9,802 bases of DNA from Methanosarcinales archaeon (lineage in GTDB: Archaea > Halobacteriota > Methanosarcinia > Methanosarcinales > Methanogasteraceae), in NCBI GenBank assembly GCA_030606635.1, contig JAUWGA010000060.1, positions 1 through 9,802 of the forward strand. Reading direction: 5' to 3'. Of this stretch, positions 1 to 6,542 are shown piece by piece. Every line of letters starts with the position of its first letter. Position 1 is the stretch's first letter. The translations under genes and the position numbers were made by a program. The notes beneath the pieces were generated by a model. That model was not told the DNA's origin, ran no database searches, and worked only from the letters and a program-made list of their open reading frames with translations.

Positions 1-2
1 TT

Positions 3-143
3 ATGGAAGCCAAAACAACCGGAAGTTCAGTGTTTCACACTAACTACCGTATCGTTTTTTGCCCTAAATATCGGCGCAAGGTTTTTAAAGATGATATAGC
101 TGAATATCTTGAACAATTCTTTAGGAAACAAGTAGAGAATTAA
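3..143 (+). pseudogene. tnpA: Truncated IS200/IS605-type transposase (TnpA N-terminus)
   Basis: The 46-residue frame starts with ATG at base 3 and contains the segment HTNYRIVFCPKYRRKVF, which closely matches the opening beta strand of IS200/IS605 Y1 transposases. In that family the protein is about 130-150 residues long and carries a His-hydrophobic-His metal motif in the middle and a catalytic tyrosine near the C-terminus. Both are absent here: similarity fades after about residue 40 and the frame stops at TAA 141-143. The piece therefore cannot be an active single-strand transposase. Its base composition is clearly more AT-rich than that of the genes to the right, as expected for acquired DNA. 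The left end of the element and any ribosome binding site lie outside the window. I infer an internal deletion or a 3' truncation. A frameshift is less likely, because I saw no continuation of the family in the other frames after base 143. Confidence 0.75.
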
Positions 144-301
144 AAGGTATATCGAGGGAGTAGAACGTGACTGAACACACCACTCGGTGGCATTCATCCC
201 CGCTAATAGATCACTCGAAGGCGATCTATCGATGCCACTGCCTGAAGGGCAGGGCATTACAAGTAGCAGGGTCTTCTGCCGCGTATCTATAAAGAGGACG
301 T
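144..301. other. Hairpin-rich gap, possible right end of the IS remnant
   Basis: This gap between the transposase remnant and the DUF2119 gene holds no convincing gene. It contains nested inverted repeats: GTGGCAT at 187-193 pairs with ATGCCAC at 232-238, and inside them ATAGATC at 206-212 pairs with GATCTAT at 223-229. A separate short hairpin, CTGCC at 238-242 with GGCAG at 248-252, follows directly. The stretch at 191-203, CATTCATCCCCGC, resembles from memory the right-end sequence of many IS200/IS605 elements, which carry subterminal hairpins. The right-end assignment is inference. The region may equally be a structured leader of the downstream gene. Confidence 0.35.
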
Positions 302-889
302 ATGACCACAACAAGCAGAATCACACTTGGCAGCGGTGATCCGAAGCGATTGTTCGTCGGGGGGTTGCACGGCGACGAATGGATGCACACATCTGCGCTG
401 CTTGAGTCGCTGGACGCTCCGGAGACAGGCACGCTCGTGATCATTCCGAAACTCACGGATCGCGCTTATGTGAGCACACTTGATGCCCGGTACTACGAGG
501 GGTACGGCAGGGATATCGTTGCTGCGATCGAGGAGGTAAAACCCGCGATCTACCTTGAACTGCATTCGTATCATGATTTTTATGGGTTGACCGATTCCAG
601 ACGGATAGATAAAAAAGGCGTTCCTGCGTATGTCGAACTCGAAGATGGGGTTCTCATAGGTTCGATCTCGCCGATTCTCAGGAGAAGATGCTTTTCTGTG
701 CGCGATTTCTGCGTGTCGTTTGAGATTCCAGCTGGAGATGACAGGTCGCAGAAGCTGGTAAAGGAGTTACTCGATTTCACGAAGGACTGTGTGAGCGCGG
801 CTCGGTTTGTGGATTTTATGCTGAGCCGGTATCCTGAGCAGGGGAGGTGTGCGATAGAGAATTATAAGGGGTTTTATGGGATTAAATAG
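302..889 (+). CDS. DUF2119 family protein, carboxypeptidase-like fold
   Basis: This 195-residue protein resembles the DUF2119 family, which is found mainly in methanogenic archaea and has no established function. Three short motifs recall the zinc-dependent M14 carboxypeptidase/aspartoacylase superfamily. GGLHGDEW at residues 20-27 gives the H-x-x-E metal pair (His23, Glu26). LELHSY at 85-90 gives a possible third ligand (His88). FEIP at 140-143 supplies a candidate catalytic glutamate (Glu141). The protein is much shorter than true carboxypeptidases, has no signal peptide or membrane segment, and should be cytoplasmic. ATG 302 is preceded by a purine-rich AGAGG at 293-297. The gene ends one base from the stop codon of the convergent tubulin-like gene. 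The substrate is unknown, and a peptidase, deacylase or amidohydrolase role is only inferred from the motif pattern. Confidence 0.82.
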   Translation: MTTTSRITLGSGDPKRLFVGGLHGDEWMHTSALLESLDAPETGTLVIIPKLTDRAYVSTLDARYYEGYGRDIVAAIEEVKPAIYLELHSYHDFYGLTDSRRIDKKGVPAYVELEDGVLIGSISPILRRRCFSVRDFCVSFEIPAGDDRSQKLVKELLDFTKDCVSAARFVDFMLSRYPEQGRCAIENYKGFYGIK

Positions 890-890
890 T

Positions 891-2183
891 TCACTTGCTC
901 AGCCGTTTCACCACATCATCGATGTGTGCCATGTAATCCCGCAGGTTCTGCTCGATGCGGTTTAATTCATCGGTCGAGAGGGTCACGTCATCGCCGAACT
1001 GCGCAAGCGAGATCTCGCCGTTCTTTGCGTTTAATTCCAGCAATTCCTTGAACATCAGGTATTTTTCGAAGGATTCCGGAACTAATTTTTCTAGTTTGAA
1101 TCCGCCGAGCAATAAAAGCACATCAAACGTATCTATATCCTCTTCGACAAACGTTACAGTCGAATAACGCAATTTTCCGATGATGTTCTCTTCTACCCAT
1201 CCCTTGAACTTGTGGTCGAGTGTCCGCTGCTCGAATTGTCCGATATTGAAGTAGCGTTTCGGCACGCGCACGATCAGCCAGACCACGGTTGCGGTTGAGG
1301 GGTCCATCGGGAAGAACGCATTATCGATCGCATCATCAAGCGCGGATTCGAGACTGATCAGGTCCACATCGTTGCCAAGCGACATGCACGGCGTGGTGTG
1401 GTAGACGCCGATATGCGACGGGAAGACGATGTAGTCATTTACATCGATCACCCGGTTCGTATTCTTCCTACCCGGAGCCATCATCATATCGATCGCCTGC
1501 GCAATCATTCTGTTGATCTCGTAGTAATAATTGGATTCGCCGTCATCCAGTTCGATCTTTTTTCCGAGGGTCGTGTTATCGACAAGCATCACCATATCCG
1601 CATTCTGGTGGCTATCCTCGCCATACTTGAGCAATCGGGACAGTCCGCAGATCGCATTGAAGTGCCTGTGATCCGCCTCGATCAGGTCGGGCCACACGCA
1701 GAGCGCGAAGTGCTTGTGCCCGGAAGCGGTTCTCCCCGCCCCATGTTTCATCTGGTCGATGATGTAGGGGATGCTGCCGTTGCCGGTGCCTCCGCCGAGC
1801 GTCATGATGTCGAACATCGCATCACCGCTCGTAAGCCCGAGACTCTCGATCCGCCTTCTGATAATCTCATCGAAATCGATCCTCGCCTCATTCTCCCCGA
1901 CCTTCCAGAAATTGCCGGTTCCTGTGCTCTGTCTGCCAAAAAGCTGTACGCGCTCTCTCCGGATCGTTTCGAGTGCCTTCGCCTCTTTACCCCCGAGATG
2001 CTCTGCGATCTCGTCGAGTACCTTCTTTAAATCCGCTCTTGCGCTGTTAAGGAGTAAGATCCTGTCCGATATCGCCTCATTTCGCATACTCGCAAAGTAA
2101 AGGGCTGCAATCCTGCCTGCCCCCTCCCCGGATGCGATCAAACTCCATTTCGTGTAATCGTCTGAACTCGCTGATGCTGACAT
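891..2183 (-). CDS. Tubulin/FtsZ-superfamily GTPase, non-canonical
   Basis: About 430 residues with the hallmarks of the tubulin/FtsZ superfamily of GTP-dependent filament proteins. Counting from a GTG at 2186: GEGAGRI at residues 20-26 is the first phosphate loop. GGGTGNGS at 131-138 is the tubulin signature that binds the GTP phosphates. VDNTTL around 202-207 and an Asn-containing helix near 225 fit the nucleotide-binding region. VIDVNDY at 246-252 lies where the T7 catalytic loop is expected and keeps two acidic residues. The sequence departs from cell-division FtsZ in having no FtsZ C-terminal partner-binding tail and a divergent second half, so it is better placed with CetZ- or tubulin-like paralogues. 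A cytoskeletal or shape role is inferred from the family. Two adjacent starts exist, GTG 2186 and ATG 2183. I prefer ATG because GAAAGGA at 2191-2197 lies 7 bases upstream of it. The gene diverges from cdhC and its stop lies one base from the DUF2119 stop. Confidence 0.87.
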   Translation of the reverse strand: MSASASSDDYTKWSLIASGEGAGRIAALYFASMRNEAISDRILLLNSARADLKKVLDEIAEHLGGKEAKALETIRRERVQLFGRQSTGTGNFWKVGENEARIDFDEIIRRRIESLGLTSGDAMFDIMTLGGGTGNGSIPYIIDQMKHGAGRTASGHKHFALCVWPDLIEADHRHFNAICGLSRLLKYGEDSHQNADMVMLVDNTTLGKKIELDDGESNYYYEINRMIAQAIDMMMAPGRKNTNRVIDVNDYIVFPSHIGVYHTTPCMSLGNDVDLISLESALDDAIDNAFFPMDPSTATVVWLIVRVPKRYFNIGQFEQRTLDHKFKGWVEENIIGKLRYSTVTFVEEDIDTFDVLLLLGGFKLEKLVPESFEKYLMFKELLELNAKNGEISLAQFGDDVTLSTDELNRIEQNLRDYMAHIDDVVKRLSK

Positions 2184-2186
2184 CAC

Positions 2187-2283
2187 CTAATCCTTTCACC
2201 GGAGGGTACTTGAATATATGGAATGGAAGCGATAAGGTTTAAGTAGATTGTCACGATTCATCATCTAATTCAGGAGGCACCCA
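2187..2283. promoter_or_regulatory. Divergent control region, tubulin-like gene and cdhC
   Basis: Both flanking genes read outward from this short gap. For cdhC, TTTAAGTA at 2238-2245 is a plausible archaeal TATA box about 40 bases before the ATG, and AGGAGG at 2272-2277 is a strong ribosome binding site 6 bases from the start. For the minus-strand gene, the reverse complement of 2211-2221 reads CATATATTCA, a TATA-like element about 33 bases from the start. That spacing would give a very short leader, possibly too short to include the GAAAGGA at 2191-2197, so the exact start of that transcript is uncertain. The two TATA-like boxes lie only about 20 bases apart, so binding of the initiation complexes might interfere. 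Confidence 0.55.
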
Positions 2284-3726
2284 ATGGCAGACGAATTCCC
2301 ATTTGAGTTATCCCCCATGTTCGAAGGGGAACGGATCAGAAAGGACGGCATGTACATCGAGCTCGCAGGACCGAAGAGCAAGGGCTTTGAACTGGTGCGT
2401 GCCGAAGGCATGGACGAGGTCGAGGACGGAAAGTTCACTTTGATAGGTCCGGATCTATCGGATATGAATGAGGGCGATAGATACCCTTTTGCAATGATCT
2501 ACCGTATCGCGGGTGAGGCAGTCGAACCCGACCTTGAGGCGATCGTTGAACGCCGAAATCACGATTTTCAGAACTATATTAACGGTCTCATGCATCTGAA
2601 TCAGCGGTACGACATCTGGCTTCGTATCAGCAAGGATGCGGTCGAGAAGGGGCTTAATTCGTTCGAACCCCTCGCAAAAGCGACCATGATGCTCTTTAAA
2701 AACGAGATGACCTTCATCGAGAAGATGGAGGCGCTTTACATCACAGACGCTGACGAGATCGAGAAGAGACTGCCAGAGATCCGTGCGATATACGAGGCAA
2801 GGGACGCGCGAACGCGCGATCTGCATGACGAGGATGTGGACACGTTCTACGGGTGCACGCTCTGTCAGTCGTTTGCCCCGACCAATGTCTGCGTGGTGAC
2901 GCCTGACCGGGTCTCGCTCTGCGGCGCGATCAACTGGTTCGATGGCAGGGCAGCCGCAAAGGTCGATCCCGAGGGTCCGCAGTTCGCAATCGAGAAGGGA
3001 AGGTGTATCGATCCGATAGGCGGTGAATACGAGGGCGTCAATGAGGTTGCAGCAGCATCGTCGCAAGGCGAGTACTCCCAGATCAAACTACACTCGTTCT
3101 TCGAATATCCGCACACATCATGTGGCTGCTTCGAGGTGGTCGGCTTTTACATCCCTGAGCTCGATATCATCGCATGGGTGGATCGCGATTACGCAGACCC
3201 CGCGCCAAACGGGCTTACGTTCGCGAACATGGCTGGACAGACCGGCGGCGGAAAGCAGGTCGTTGGATTCCTCGGTATCGGGATCAACTACTTCAGGTCT
3301 CCGAAGTTCATCGCTGCCGATGGTGGCTGGAACCGGGTCGGCTGGATGCCAAAGCACCTCAAGGACCGCGTGCTTGACGATATTCCGGGAGATATCGTGG
3401 ATGCGATCGCAACTGAGGAGGATGCAACCGATCTTGATTCCTTAAAGGCGTTTTTGATTGAGAAGAAGCATCCGATCGTTGCAGAGTGGAAGACGAAGGA
3501 GGAAGAGAAAGCGAAAGAGGCAAAGAAGCCTGCTGCCCCTGCCGCGCCAGTGTCGGCACCAGTAGCGGGAGCTATTCCGGTGGCGTTTCCTGCCGCGGGC
3601 ATGCCCGCCGGCATTCCGATGCCGGTTGCTGGAATGTCACCTGGGTCTGGTGGCGGGATCAAGATCATCCTTAAGAATGCAAAGATCAACATCGAGCAGG
3701 TGATCGTGGAGCAGACCGAGGAGTGA
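2284..3726 (+). CDS. cdhC: Acetyl-CoA decarbonylase/synthase beta subunit
   Basis: This 480-residue protein is the archaeal acetyl-CoA synthase subunit. It joins a methyl group from the corrinoid protein, CO and coenzyme A into acetyl-CoA, or runs the reverse cleavage, at the nickel-iron A cluster inside the cytoplasmic CODH/ACS complex. The opening FELSPMFEGERIRKDGMY is family-typical. The A-cluster cysteines are visible as GCTLC (Cys191, Cys194) and SCGC (Cys280, Cys282), two residues offset from the ligand positions I recall for Methanosarcina CdhC. Residues 402-415 are Lys/Glu-rich, and 416-455 form an Ala/Pro/Gly/Met-rich flexible linker. The protein ends with the conserved GGIKIILKNAKI segment, so it is complete. 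Length matches the archaeal family, which lacks the N-terminal domain of bacterial AcsB. AGGAGG lies 6 bases before ATG. Unusually, no other cdh gene flanks it in this window. Confidence 0.97.
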   Translation: MADEFPFELSPMFEGERIRKDGMYIELAGPKSKGFELVRAEGMDEVEDGKFTLIGPDLSDMNEGDRYPFAMIYRIAGEAVEPDLEAIVERRNHDFQNYINGLMHLNQRYDIWLRISKDAVEKGLNSFEPLAKATMMLFKNEMTFIEKMEALYITDADEIEKRLPEIRAIYEARDARTRDLHDEDVDTFYGCTLCQSFAPTNVCVVTPDRVSLCGAINWFDGRAAAKVDPEGPQFAIEKGRCIDPIGGEYEGVNEVAAASSQGEYSQIKLHSFFEYPHTSCGCFEVVGFYIPELDIIAWVDRDYADPAPNGLTFANMAGQTGGGKQVVGFLGIGINYFRSPKFIAADGGWNRVGWMPKHLKDRVLDDIPGDIVDAIATEEDATDLDSLKAFLIEKKHPIVAEWKTKEEEKAKEAKKPAAPAAPVSAPVAGAIPVAFPAAGMPAGIPMPVAGMSPGSGGGIKIILKNAKINIEQVIVEQTEE

Positions 3727-3875
3727 TGCGAAGCGCTAAAGTGTGATCTGGTGATCATATCGGGAGTGGGGTGGTCTATGCGGTCAGAACCCTGTGATAC
3801 GCTCCACCCAGCCACAACCTGAAAACCCCCGCGCCACCGAAAAATCTTTTTGATCTGTCAGCCACTGAAGTACCC
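3727..3875. promoter_or_regulatory. cdhC-argC gap with possible argC promoter
   Basis: I see no gene in these 149 bases. GAAAAATCTTTTTGATC at 3839-3855 is the only AT-rich block, and it lies about 28 bases before the argC ATG, the distance expected of an archaeal TATA element in a leaderless transcript. The box is a poor match to consensus, and argC has no good ribosome binding site, which would suit leaderless initiation. A weak inverted repeat, GGGTGG at 3769-3774 with CCACCC at 3804-3809, could form a long-looped stem after cdhC, but there is no T-tract to make it a convincing terminator. Confidence 0.3.
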
Positions 3876-4889
3876 ATGATCGACATTGGAATCATCGGCG
3901 GCTCAGGATACACAGGCGGGGAACTGATCCGGCTGCTCCTGCAGCACCCGAAAGCAAGGATCAGAACCGTGACATCGAGGCGGCTCGCAGGCACTCCCGT
4001 GACAGACGTTCACAGGCACCTCTCAGGGCTAATCGATCTGGATTTCGCCACACCCGCGCCATCGGAGATCGCTTCTGCGTGCGAAGTTGTGTTCACGGCA
4101 GTACCGCACGGCGCTGCGATGGATATCGTCCCGGAACTCCTCACGTGCGGTACGCGCGTCATCGATCTGAGCGCGGATTACAGGCTGCCACAGCAGGTCT
4201 TCGAAGACACGTACAAACGTCCGCATACCGATCCGAGAGATGGAGGTGCGGTCTTTGGTCTTCCTGAACTGCACGGGGGAATCACAGAAGCGGATCTCGT
4301 CGCAAATCCGGGCTGCTACCCTACAGGTGCGATACTTTCGGCAGCACCGCTTGCAAGCGAAGGATCGATTGAATACGCGATCTTTGATTCCAAATCAGGG
4401 GTATCCGGAGCAGGCGCAGATCCATCAATCACCTCGCATTACCCGAATCTCGCAGAGAACGTCCGTGCTTACAACATCACCGCGCACAGGCATCTGCCGG
4501 AGATCGTTCAGGAGTTAAGCCGGCTGGATCGCTCACTCGATAATATTTATTTCACGCCGCATGTCGTCCCTGCCATTCGCGGGATTCTAACGACTGCACA
4601 TCTTATATTGAACAGGGAGCTGGATTATGACGCGGTACTGGGGCTGTATAATGAGTTCTACCGGGATAAACCGTTTGTGCGGGTGCGGGACAGCATCCCT
4701 GATCTTTCGGATGTGCGCGGCTCGAACTTCTGCGATATCGGGATCGCGTGCGGGGGGCGACGCGTTGTCGTGGTCTCCGCGATCGACAACCTCGTGAAAG
4801 GCGCGTCAGGGCAGGCGGTCCAGAACATGAACCTGATGTTTGGTCTTCCTGAGACCGCGGGACTCCTGACGCCTCCGCTGTCGCCTTAA
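3876..4889 (+). CDS. argC: N-acetyl-gamma-glutamyl-phosphate reductase
   Basis: This 337-residue protein catalyses the NADPH-dependent reduction of N-acetylglutamyl phosphate to the semialdehyde, the third step of arginine (ornithine) biosynthesis, in the cytoplasm. The N-terminal GIIGGSGYTGGELIRLL at residues 5-21 is the nucleotide-binding loop. ANPGCYPTG at 143-151 carries the catalytic Cys147, and HRHLPEI at 204-210 carries the catalytic His. GASGQAVQNMNLMFGLPE near the C-terminus is also family-typical. Length is normal and nothing is missing. ATG 3876 is directly followed by the Rossmann-fold strand, so no earlier start is needed. It stands apart from argJ, argB and argD in this window and converges on mptA, 29 bases away. 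A LysY-type role in lysine biosynthesis is possible for some archaeal paralogues, but arginine is the simpler reading. Confidence 0.97.
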   Translation: MIDIGIIGGSGYTGGELIRLLLQHPKARIRTVTSRRLAGTPVTDVHRHLSGLIDLDFATPAPSEIASACEVVFTAVPHGAAMDIVPELLTCGTRVIDLSADYRLPQQVFEDTYKRPHTDPRDGGAVFGLPELHGGITEADLVANPGCYPTGAILSAAPLASEGSIEYAIFDSKSGVSGAGADPSITSHYPNLAENVRAYNITAHRHLPEIVQELSRLDRSLDNIYFTPHVVPAIRGILTTAHLILNRELDYDAVLGLYNEFYRDKPFVRVRDSIPDLSDVRGSNFCDIGIACGGRRVVVVSAIDNLVKGASGQAVQNMNLMFGLPETAGLLTPPLSP

Positions 4890-4918
4890 TCCGTCCTAAG
4901 AACGACTGGTATTCAGAT

Positions 4919-5899
4919 TCAGGCGCTCTGGTCTAGTAGCGGCATCACTCCAGCCAGTTCTGTCCGCAGTTCCCCGAGTGTGGCACACCGCTCGGCGCAG
5001 GCATTGTGCTGGTGAATGCTCTCCTCATTGATCTGTTTGATCGAGATCATGGAGTCGTCTGGCAGATACCGGAATTCCTTCACGATCGAATGAGCCATCG
5101 TCCGGACACAGTCCTCAACAAACTTCGGGTTCCGGTGTGCGGTATCGACCACCGACGCCTCGTCAGATCGCTTGAGCAGTTCGAAGATCGCAGAACTCAT
5201 CGAGCTCTCGGTGATGTCGATCAGTTTCTCAAGCGAGACATCGTATCCGTCACGCACCTCGATGGAGATGGTCCCGCGTCCGCGCTGGTTGTGGGTCGCC
5301 ATCGGAACCCTGCTCAAGAACTGCGCAATCGTGGCATCAGGAACTCCGAGATCGCACAACTCCTTTCTGGCGCGGTCATGCATGATCTCCTGCGCACAAG
5401 GACATGCGGTCATCCCGAGAACCTCCGCGCCAACGAGTTTCCGAACCGTGATATCGCCGTCGTTGCCGGATCGTGTGGCGATCGCCTCTGCGAAGATGTT
5501 AGCCACGCCCTGGCAGTGCATCTCTGTCACGGGAGTCACCCGCTTGACCACATACTCGCTGTTCATCTGCACCTCGGCGCGGGACGCGTACTCGTGCTTG
5601 GTCAGGAGGCGGCGTGCGACAACTCCGCAGAGCTCCTCTATCTCGTACACCGGCGCCTCGACCGCCTCCTCCAGAACCTCATCGATCGTCTCGAAGTTCC
5701 TTGAAAGGTTCGCGCCTTTGCGGTCAGGCGGCAGGTCCACAAAGATGTTGAACCGTGCGATGAGCACGATCGGGCGCTTACCCTCACGCGCAATCTCGAT
5801 TAATTTCTTGACATCGGTCACGCCGACGCGCGTCAGGTTAATCGGGATTGCAGGACGGGTTGCCTGAATGTCTGGCAGTTCGACCACAGGTAGTTTCAT
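4919..5899 (-). CDS. mptA: GTP cyclohydrolase MptA (methanopterin pathway)
   Basis: This 326-residue enzyme belongs to the archaeal GTP cyclohydrolase family related to bacterial FolE2. It opens GTP to give 7,8-dihydroneopterin 2',3'-cyclic phosphate, the first step of tetrahydromethanopterin synthesis, using Fe(II). Diagnostic motifs are GMTACPCAQEIM at residues 162-173 with Cys166 and Cys168, THNQRGRGT at 202-210 with a candidate metal His203, and NEESIHQHNA at 291-300, where His296 or His298 would be the second histidine ligand. The start PDIQATRPAIPINLTRVGV is also typical of the family, and length matches. GGAG at 5909-5912 lies 9 bases upstream of the ATG. The product serves as the C1 carrier that feeds methyl groups to the CODH/ACS complex of which cdhC is part, so the two genes are linked by pathway though not by operon. 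Confidence 0.96.
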   Translation of the reverse strand: MKLPVVELPDIQATRPAIPINLTRVGVTDVKKLIEIAREGKRPIVLIARFNIFVDLPPDRKGANLSRNFETIDEVLEEAVEAPVYEIEELCGVVARRLLTKHEYASRAEVQMNSEYVVKRVTPVTEMHCQGVANIFAEAIATRSGNDGDITVRKLVGAEVLGMTACPCAQEIMHDRARKELCDLGVPDATIAQFLSRVPMATHNQRGRGTISIEVRDGYDVSLEKLIDITESSMSSAIFELLKRSDEASVVDTAHRNPKFVEDCVRTMAHSIVKEFRYLPDDSMISIKQINEESIHQHNACAERCATLGELRTELAGVMPLLDQSA

Positions 5900-5957
5900 G
5901 ATATTATTCTCCGACGTTGGGTAATCTGGTTGTGTGCTATGTTCGGTAATATATAAC
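5900..5957 (-). promoter_or_regulatory. mptA promoter and ribosome binding site
   Basis: On the minus strand the reverse complement of 5947-5956 reads TTATATATTA, a good archaeal TATA box. A start site about 26 bases downstream would fall near 5925 and leave a leader of roughly 25 bases that includes the GGAG at 5909-5912. The spacing of box, ribosome binding site and ATG is internally consistent, which supports both the promoter and the chosen start codon. Confidence 0.6.
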
Positions 5958-6504
5958 TCTTGCGGACGACTATGTGCCCTTCACCGCGTTGTGTCCGGGT
6001 CAGGGATGCCTGCGGGCATTCGTTCGCGGGATTGTGTGGGATCGATTCGAACACAACATCCATACGATATTGTAATTTATCCCGAAGTAACTATGGATCA
6101 GGACATCCCCGCATTCCTGCCAGATGCACCCACCGGCGACCGACAGCAGCAGCCGAGCAGAGCCGTTACTGCTACCGCTCACCATAACCTTTATGATATA
6201 TCATACGCGAATAACGACGTAATCGACTGGTGAGTACTTGCGCAAACTACCGCTTGTGGTGCGGACGCGTAAGAACATCCCGACTGAGGTATAGTGTGGA
6301 AGTAAAAACAGTATACGAAGGCGCAGGCAATCGCATATACAACGCCGCGGAACGTCAAACTGTCCGGTATCGTCATACTGGACTGGATCGGGGGATTGCT
6401 TGTATATGCAAAACCGGTTACGGCTTTACTTCCGGCATGTATTCTCTTCCGCTGCTTTGCAGGCGATGGATGGAGGGGTATAGACTATTACTGATAGACA
6501 ATCG
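5958..6504. other. Gene-poor stretch with palindrome and coding debris
   Basis: No recognisable complete gene lies here. A 46-codon frame, 6093-6233, starts with ATG in a sequence reading MDQDIPAFLPDAPTGD and matches nothing I know. In another frame, 6223-6291 gives STGEYLRKLPLVV and then RTRKNIPTEV before a TAG, which looks protein-like in composition. The two could be parts of one frameshifted or decayed gene. The longer frame 6230-6511 contains several Cys, Trp and Arg residues and has no recognisable motif. I see no tRNA, rRNA fragment or CRISPR repeat. Confidence 0.35.
6192..6205. repeat. Perfect 14-base palindrome TATGATATATCATA
   Basis: TATGATATATCATA reads the same on both strands with no mismatch or spacer. 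It is AT-rich and could be an operator for a dimeric regulator, a TATA-like element usable in both directions, or chance. No second copy is evident near the other promoters in the window. Confidence 0.5.
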
Positions 6505-6542
6505 TATTTAATATATAATATACTGAATGGGGATTATAAGAC
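6505..6542 (+). promoter_or_regulatory. Promoter and RBS of the surface protease gene
   Basis: TATTTAATATATAATATA at 6505-6522 contains one or two overlapping archaeal TATA-like boxes 25-35 bases before the ATG at 6543. GGGGAT at 6529-6534 is a plausible ribosome binding site 8 bases before that ATG. Depending on which box is used, the leader would be very short, and the ribosome binding site might be only partly transcribed. A second in-frame ATG at 6552 is three codons downstream and would leave the signal peptide intact. Confidence 0.55.

Noticed and set aside
1398..2030. 210-codon plus-strand frame inside the tubulin-like gene
   Set aside because: It lies opposite clear GTP-binding motifs and has His/Arg/Val-rich shadow composition with no known motif.
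2455..3066. 203-codon minus-strand frame inside cdhC
   Set aside because: It is antisense to well-conserved acetyl-CoA synthase sequence and shows no recognisable family.
3769..3809. Inverted repeat GGGTGG/CCACCC as a cdhC terminator
   Set aside because: The stem is 6 bases with a loop near 30 and no T-tract, so chance is adequate.
4890..4918. Terminator between convergent argC and mptA
   Set aside because: The 29-base gap shows no stem-loop or T-tract that I can support.
5006..5867. Two plus-strand frames of about 230 codons over mptA
   Set aside because: mptA motifs on the minus strand are unambiguous, and these frames are mirror images of its codon bias.
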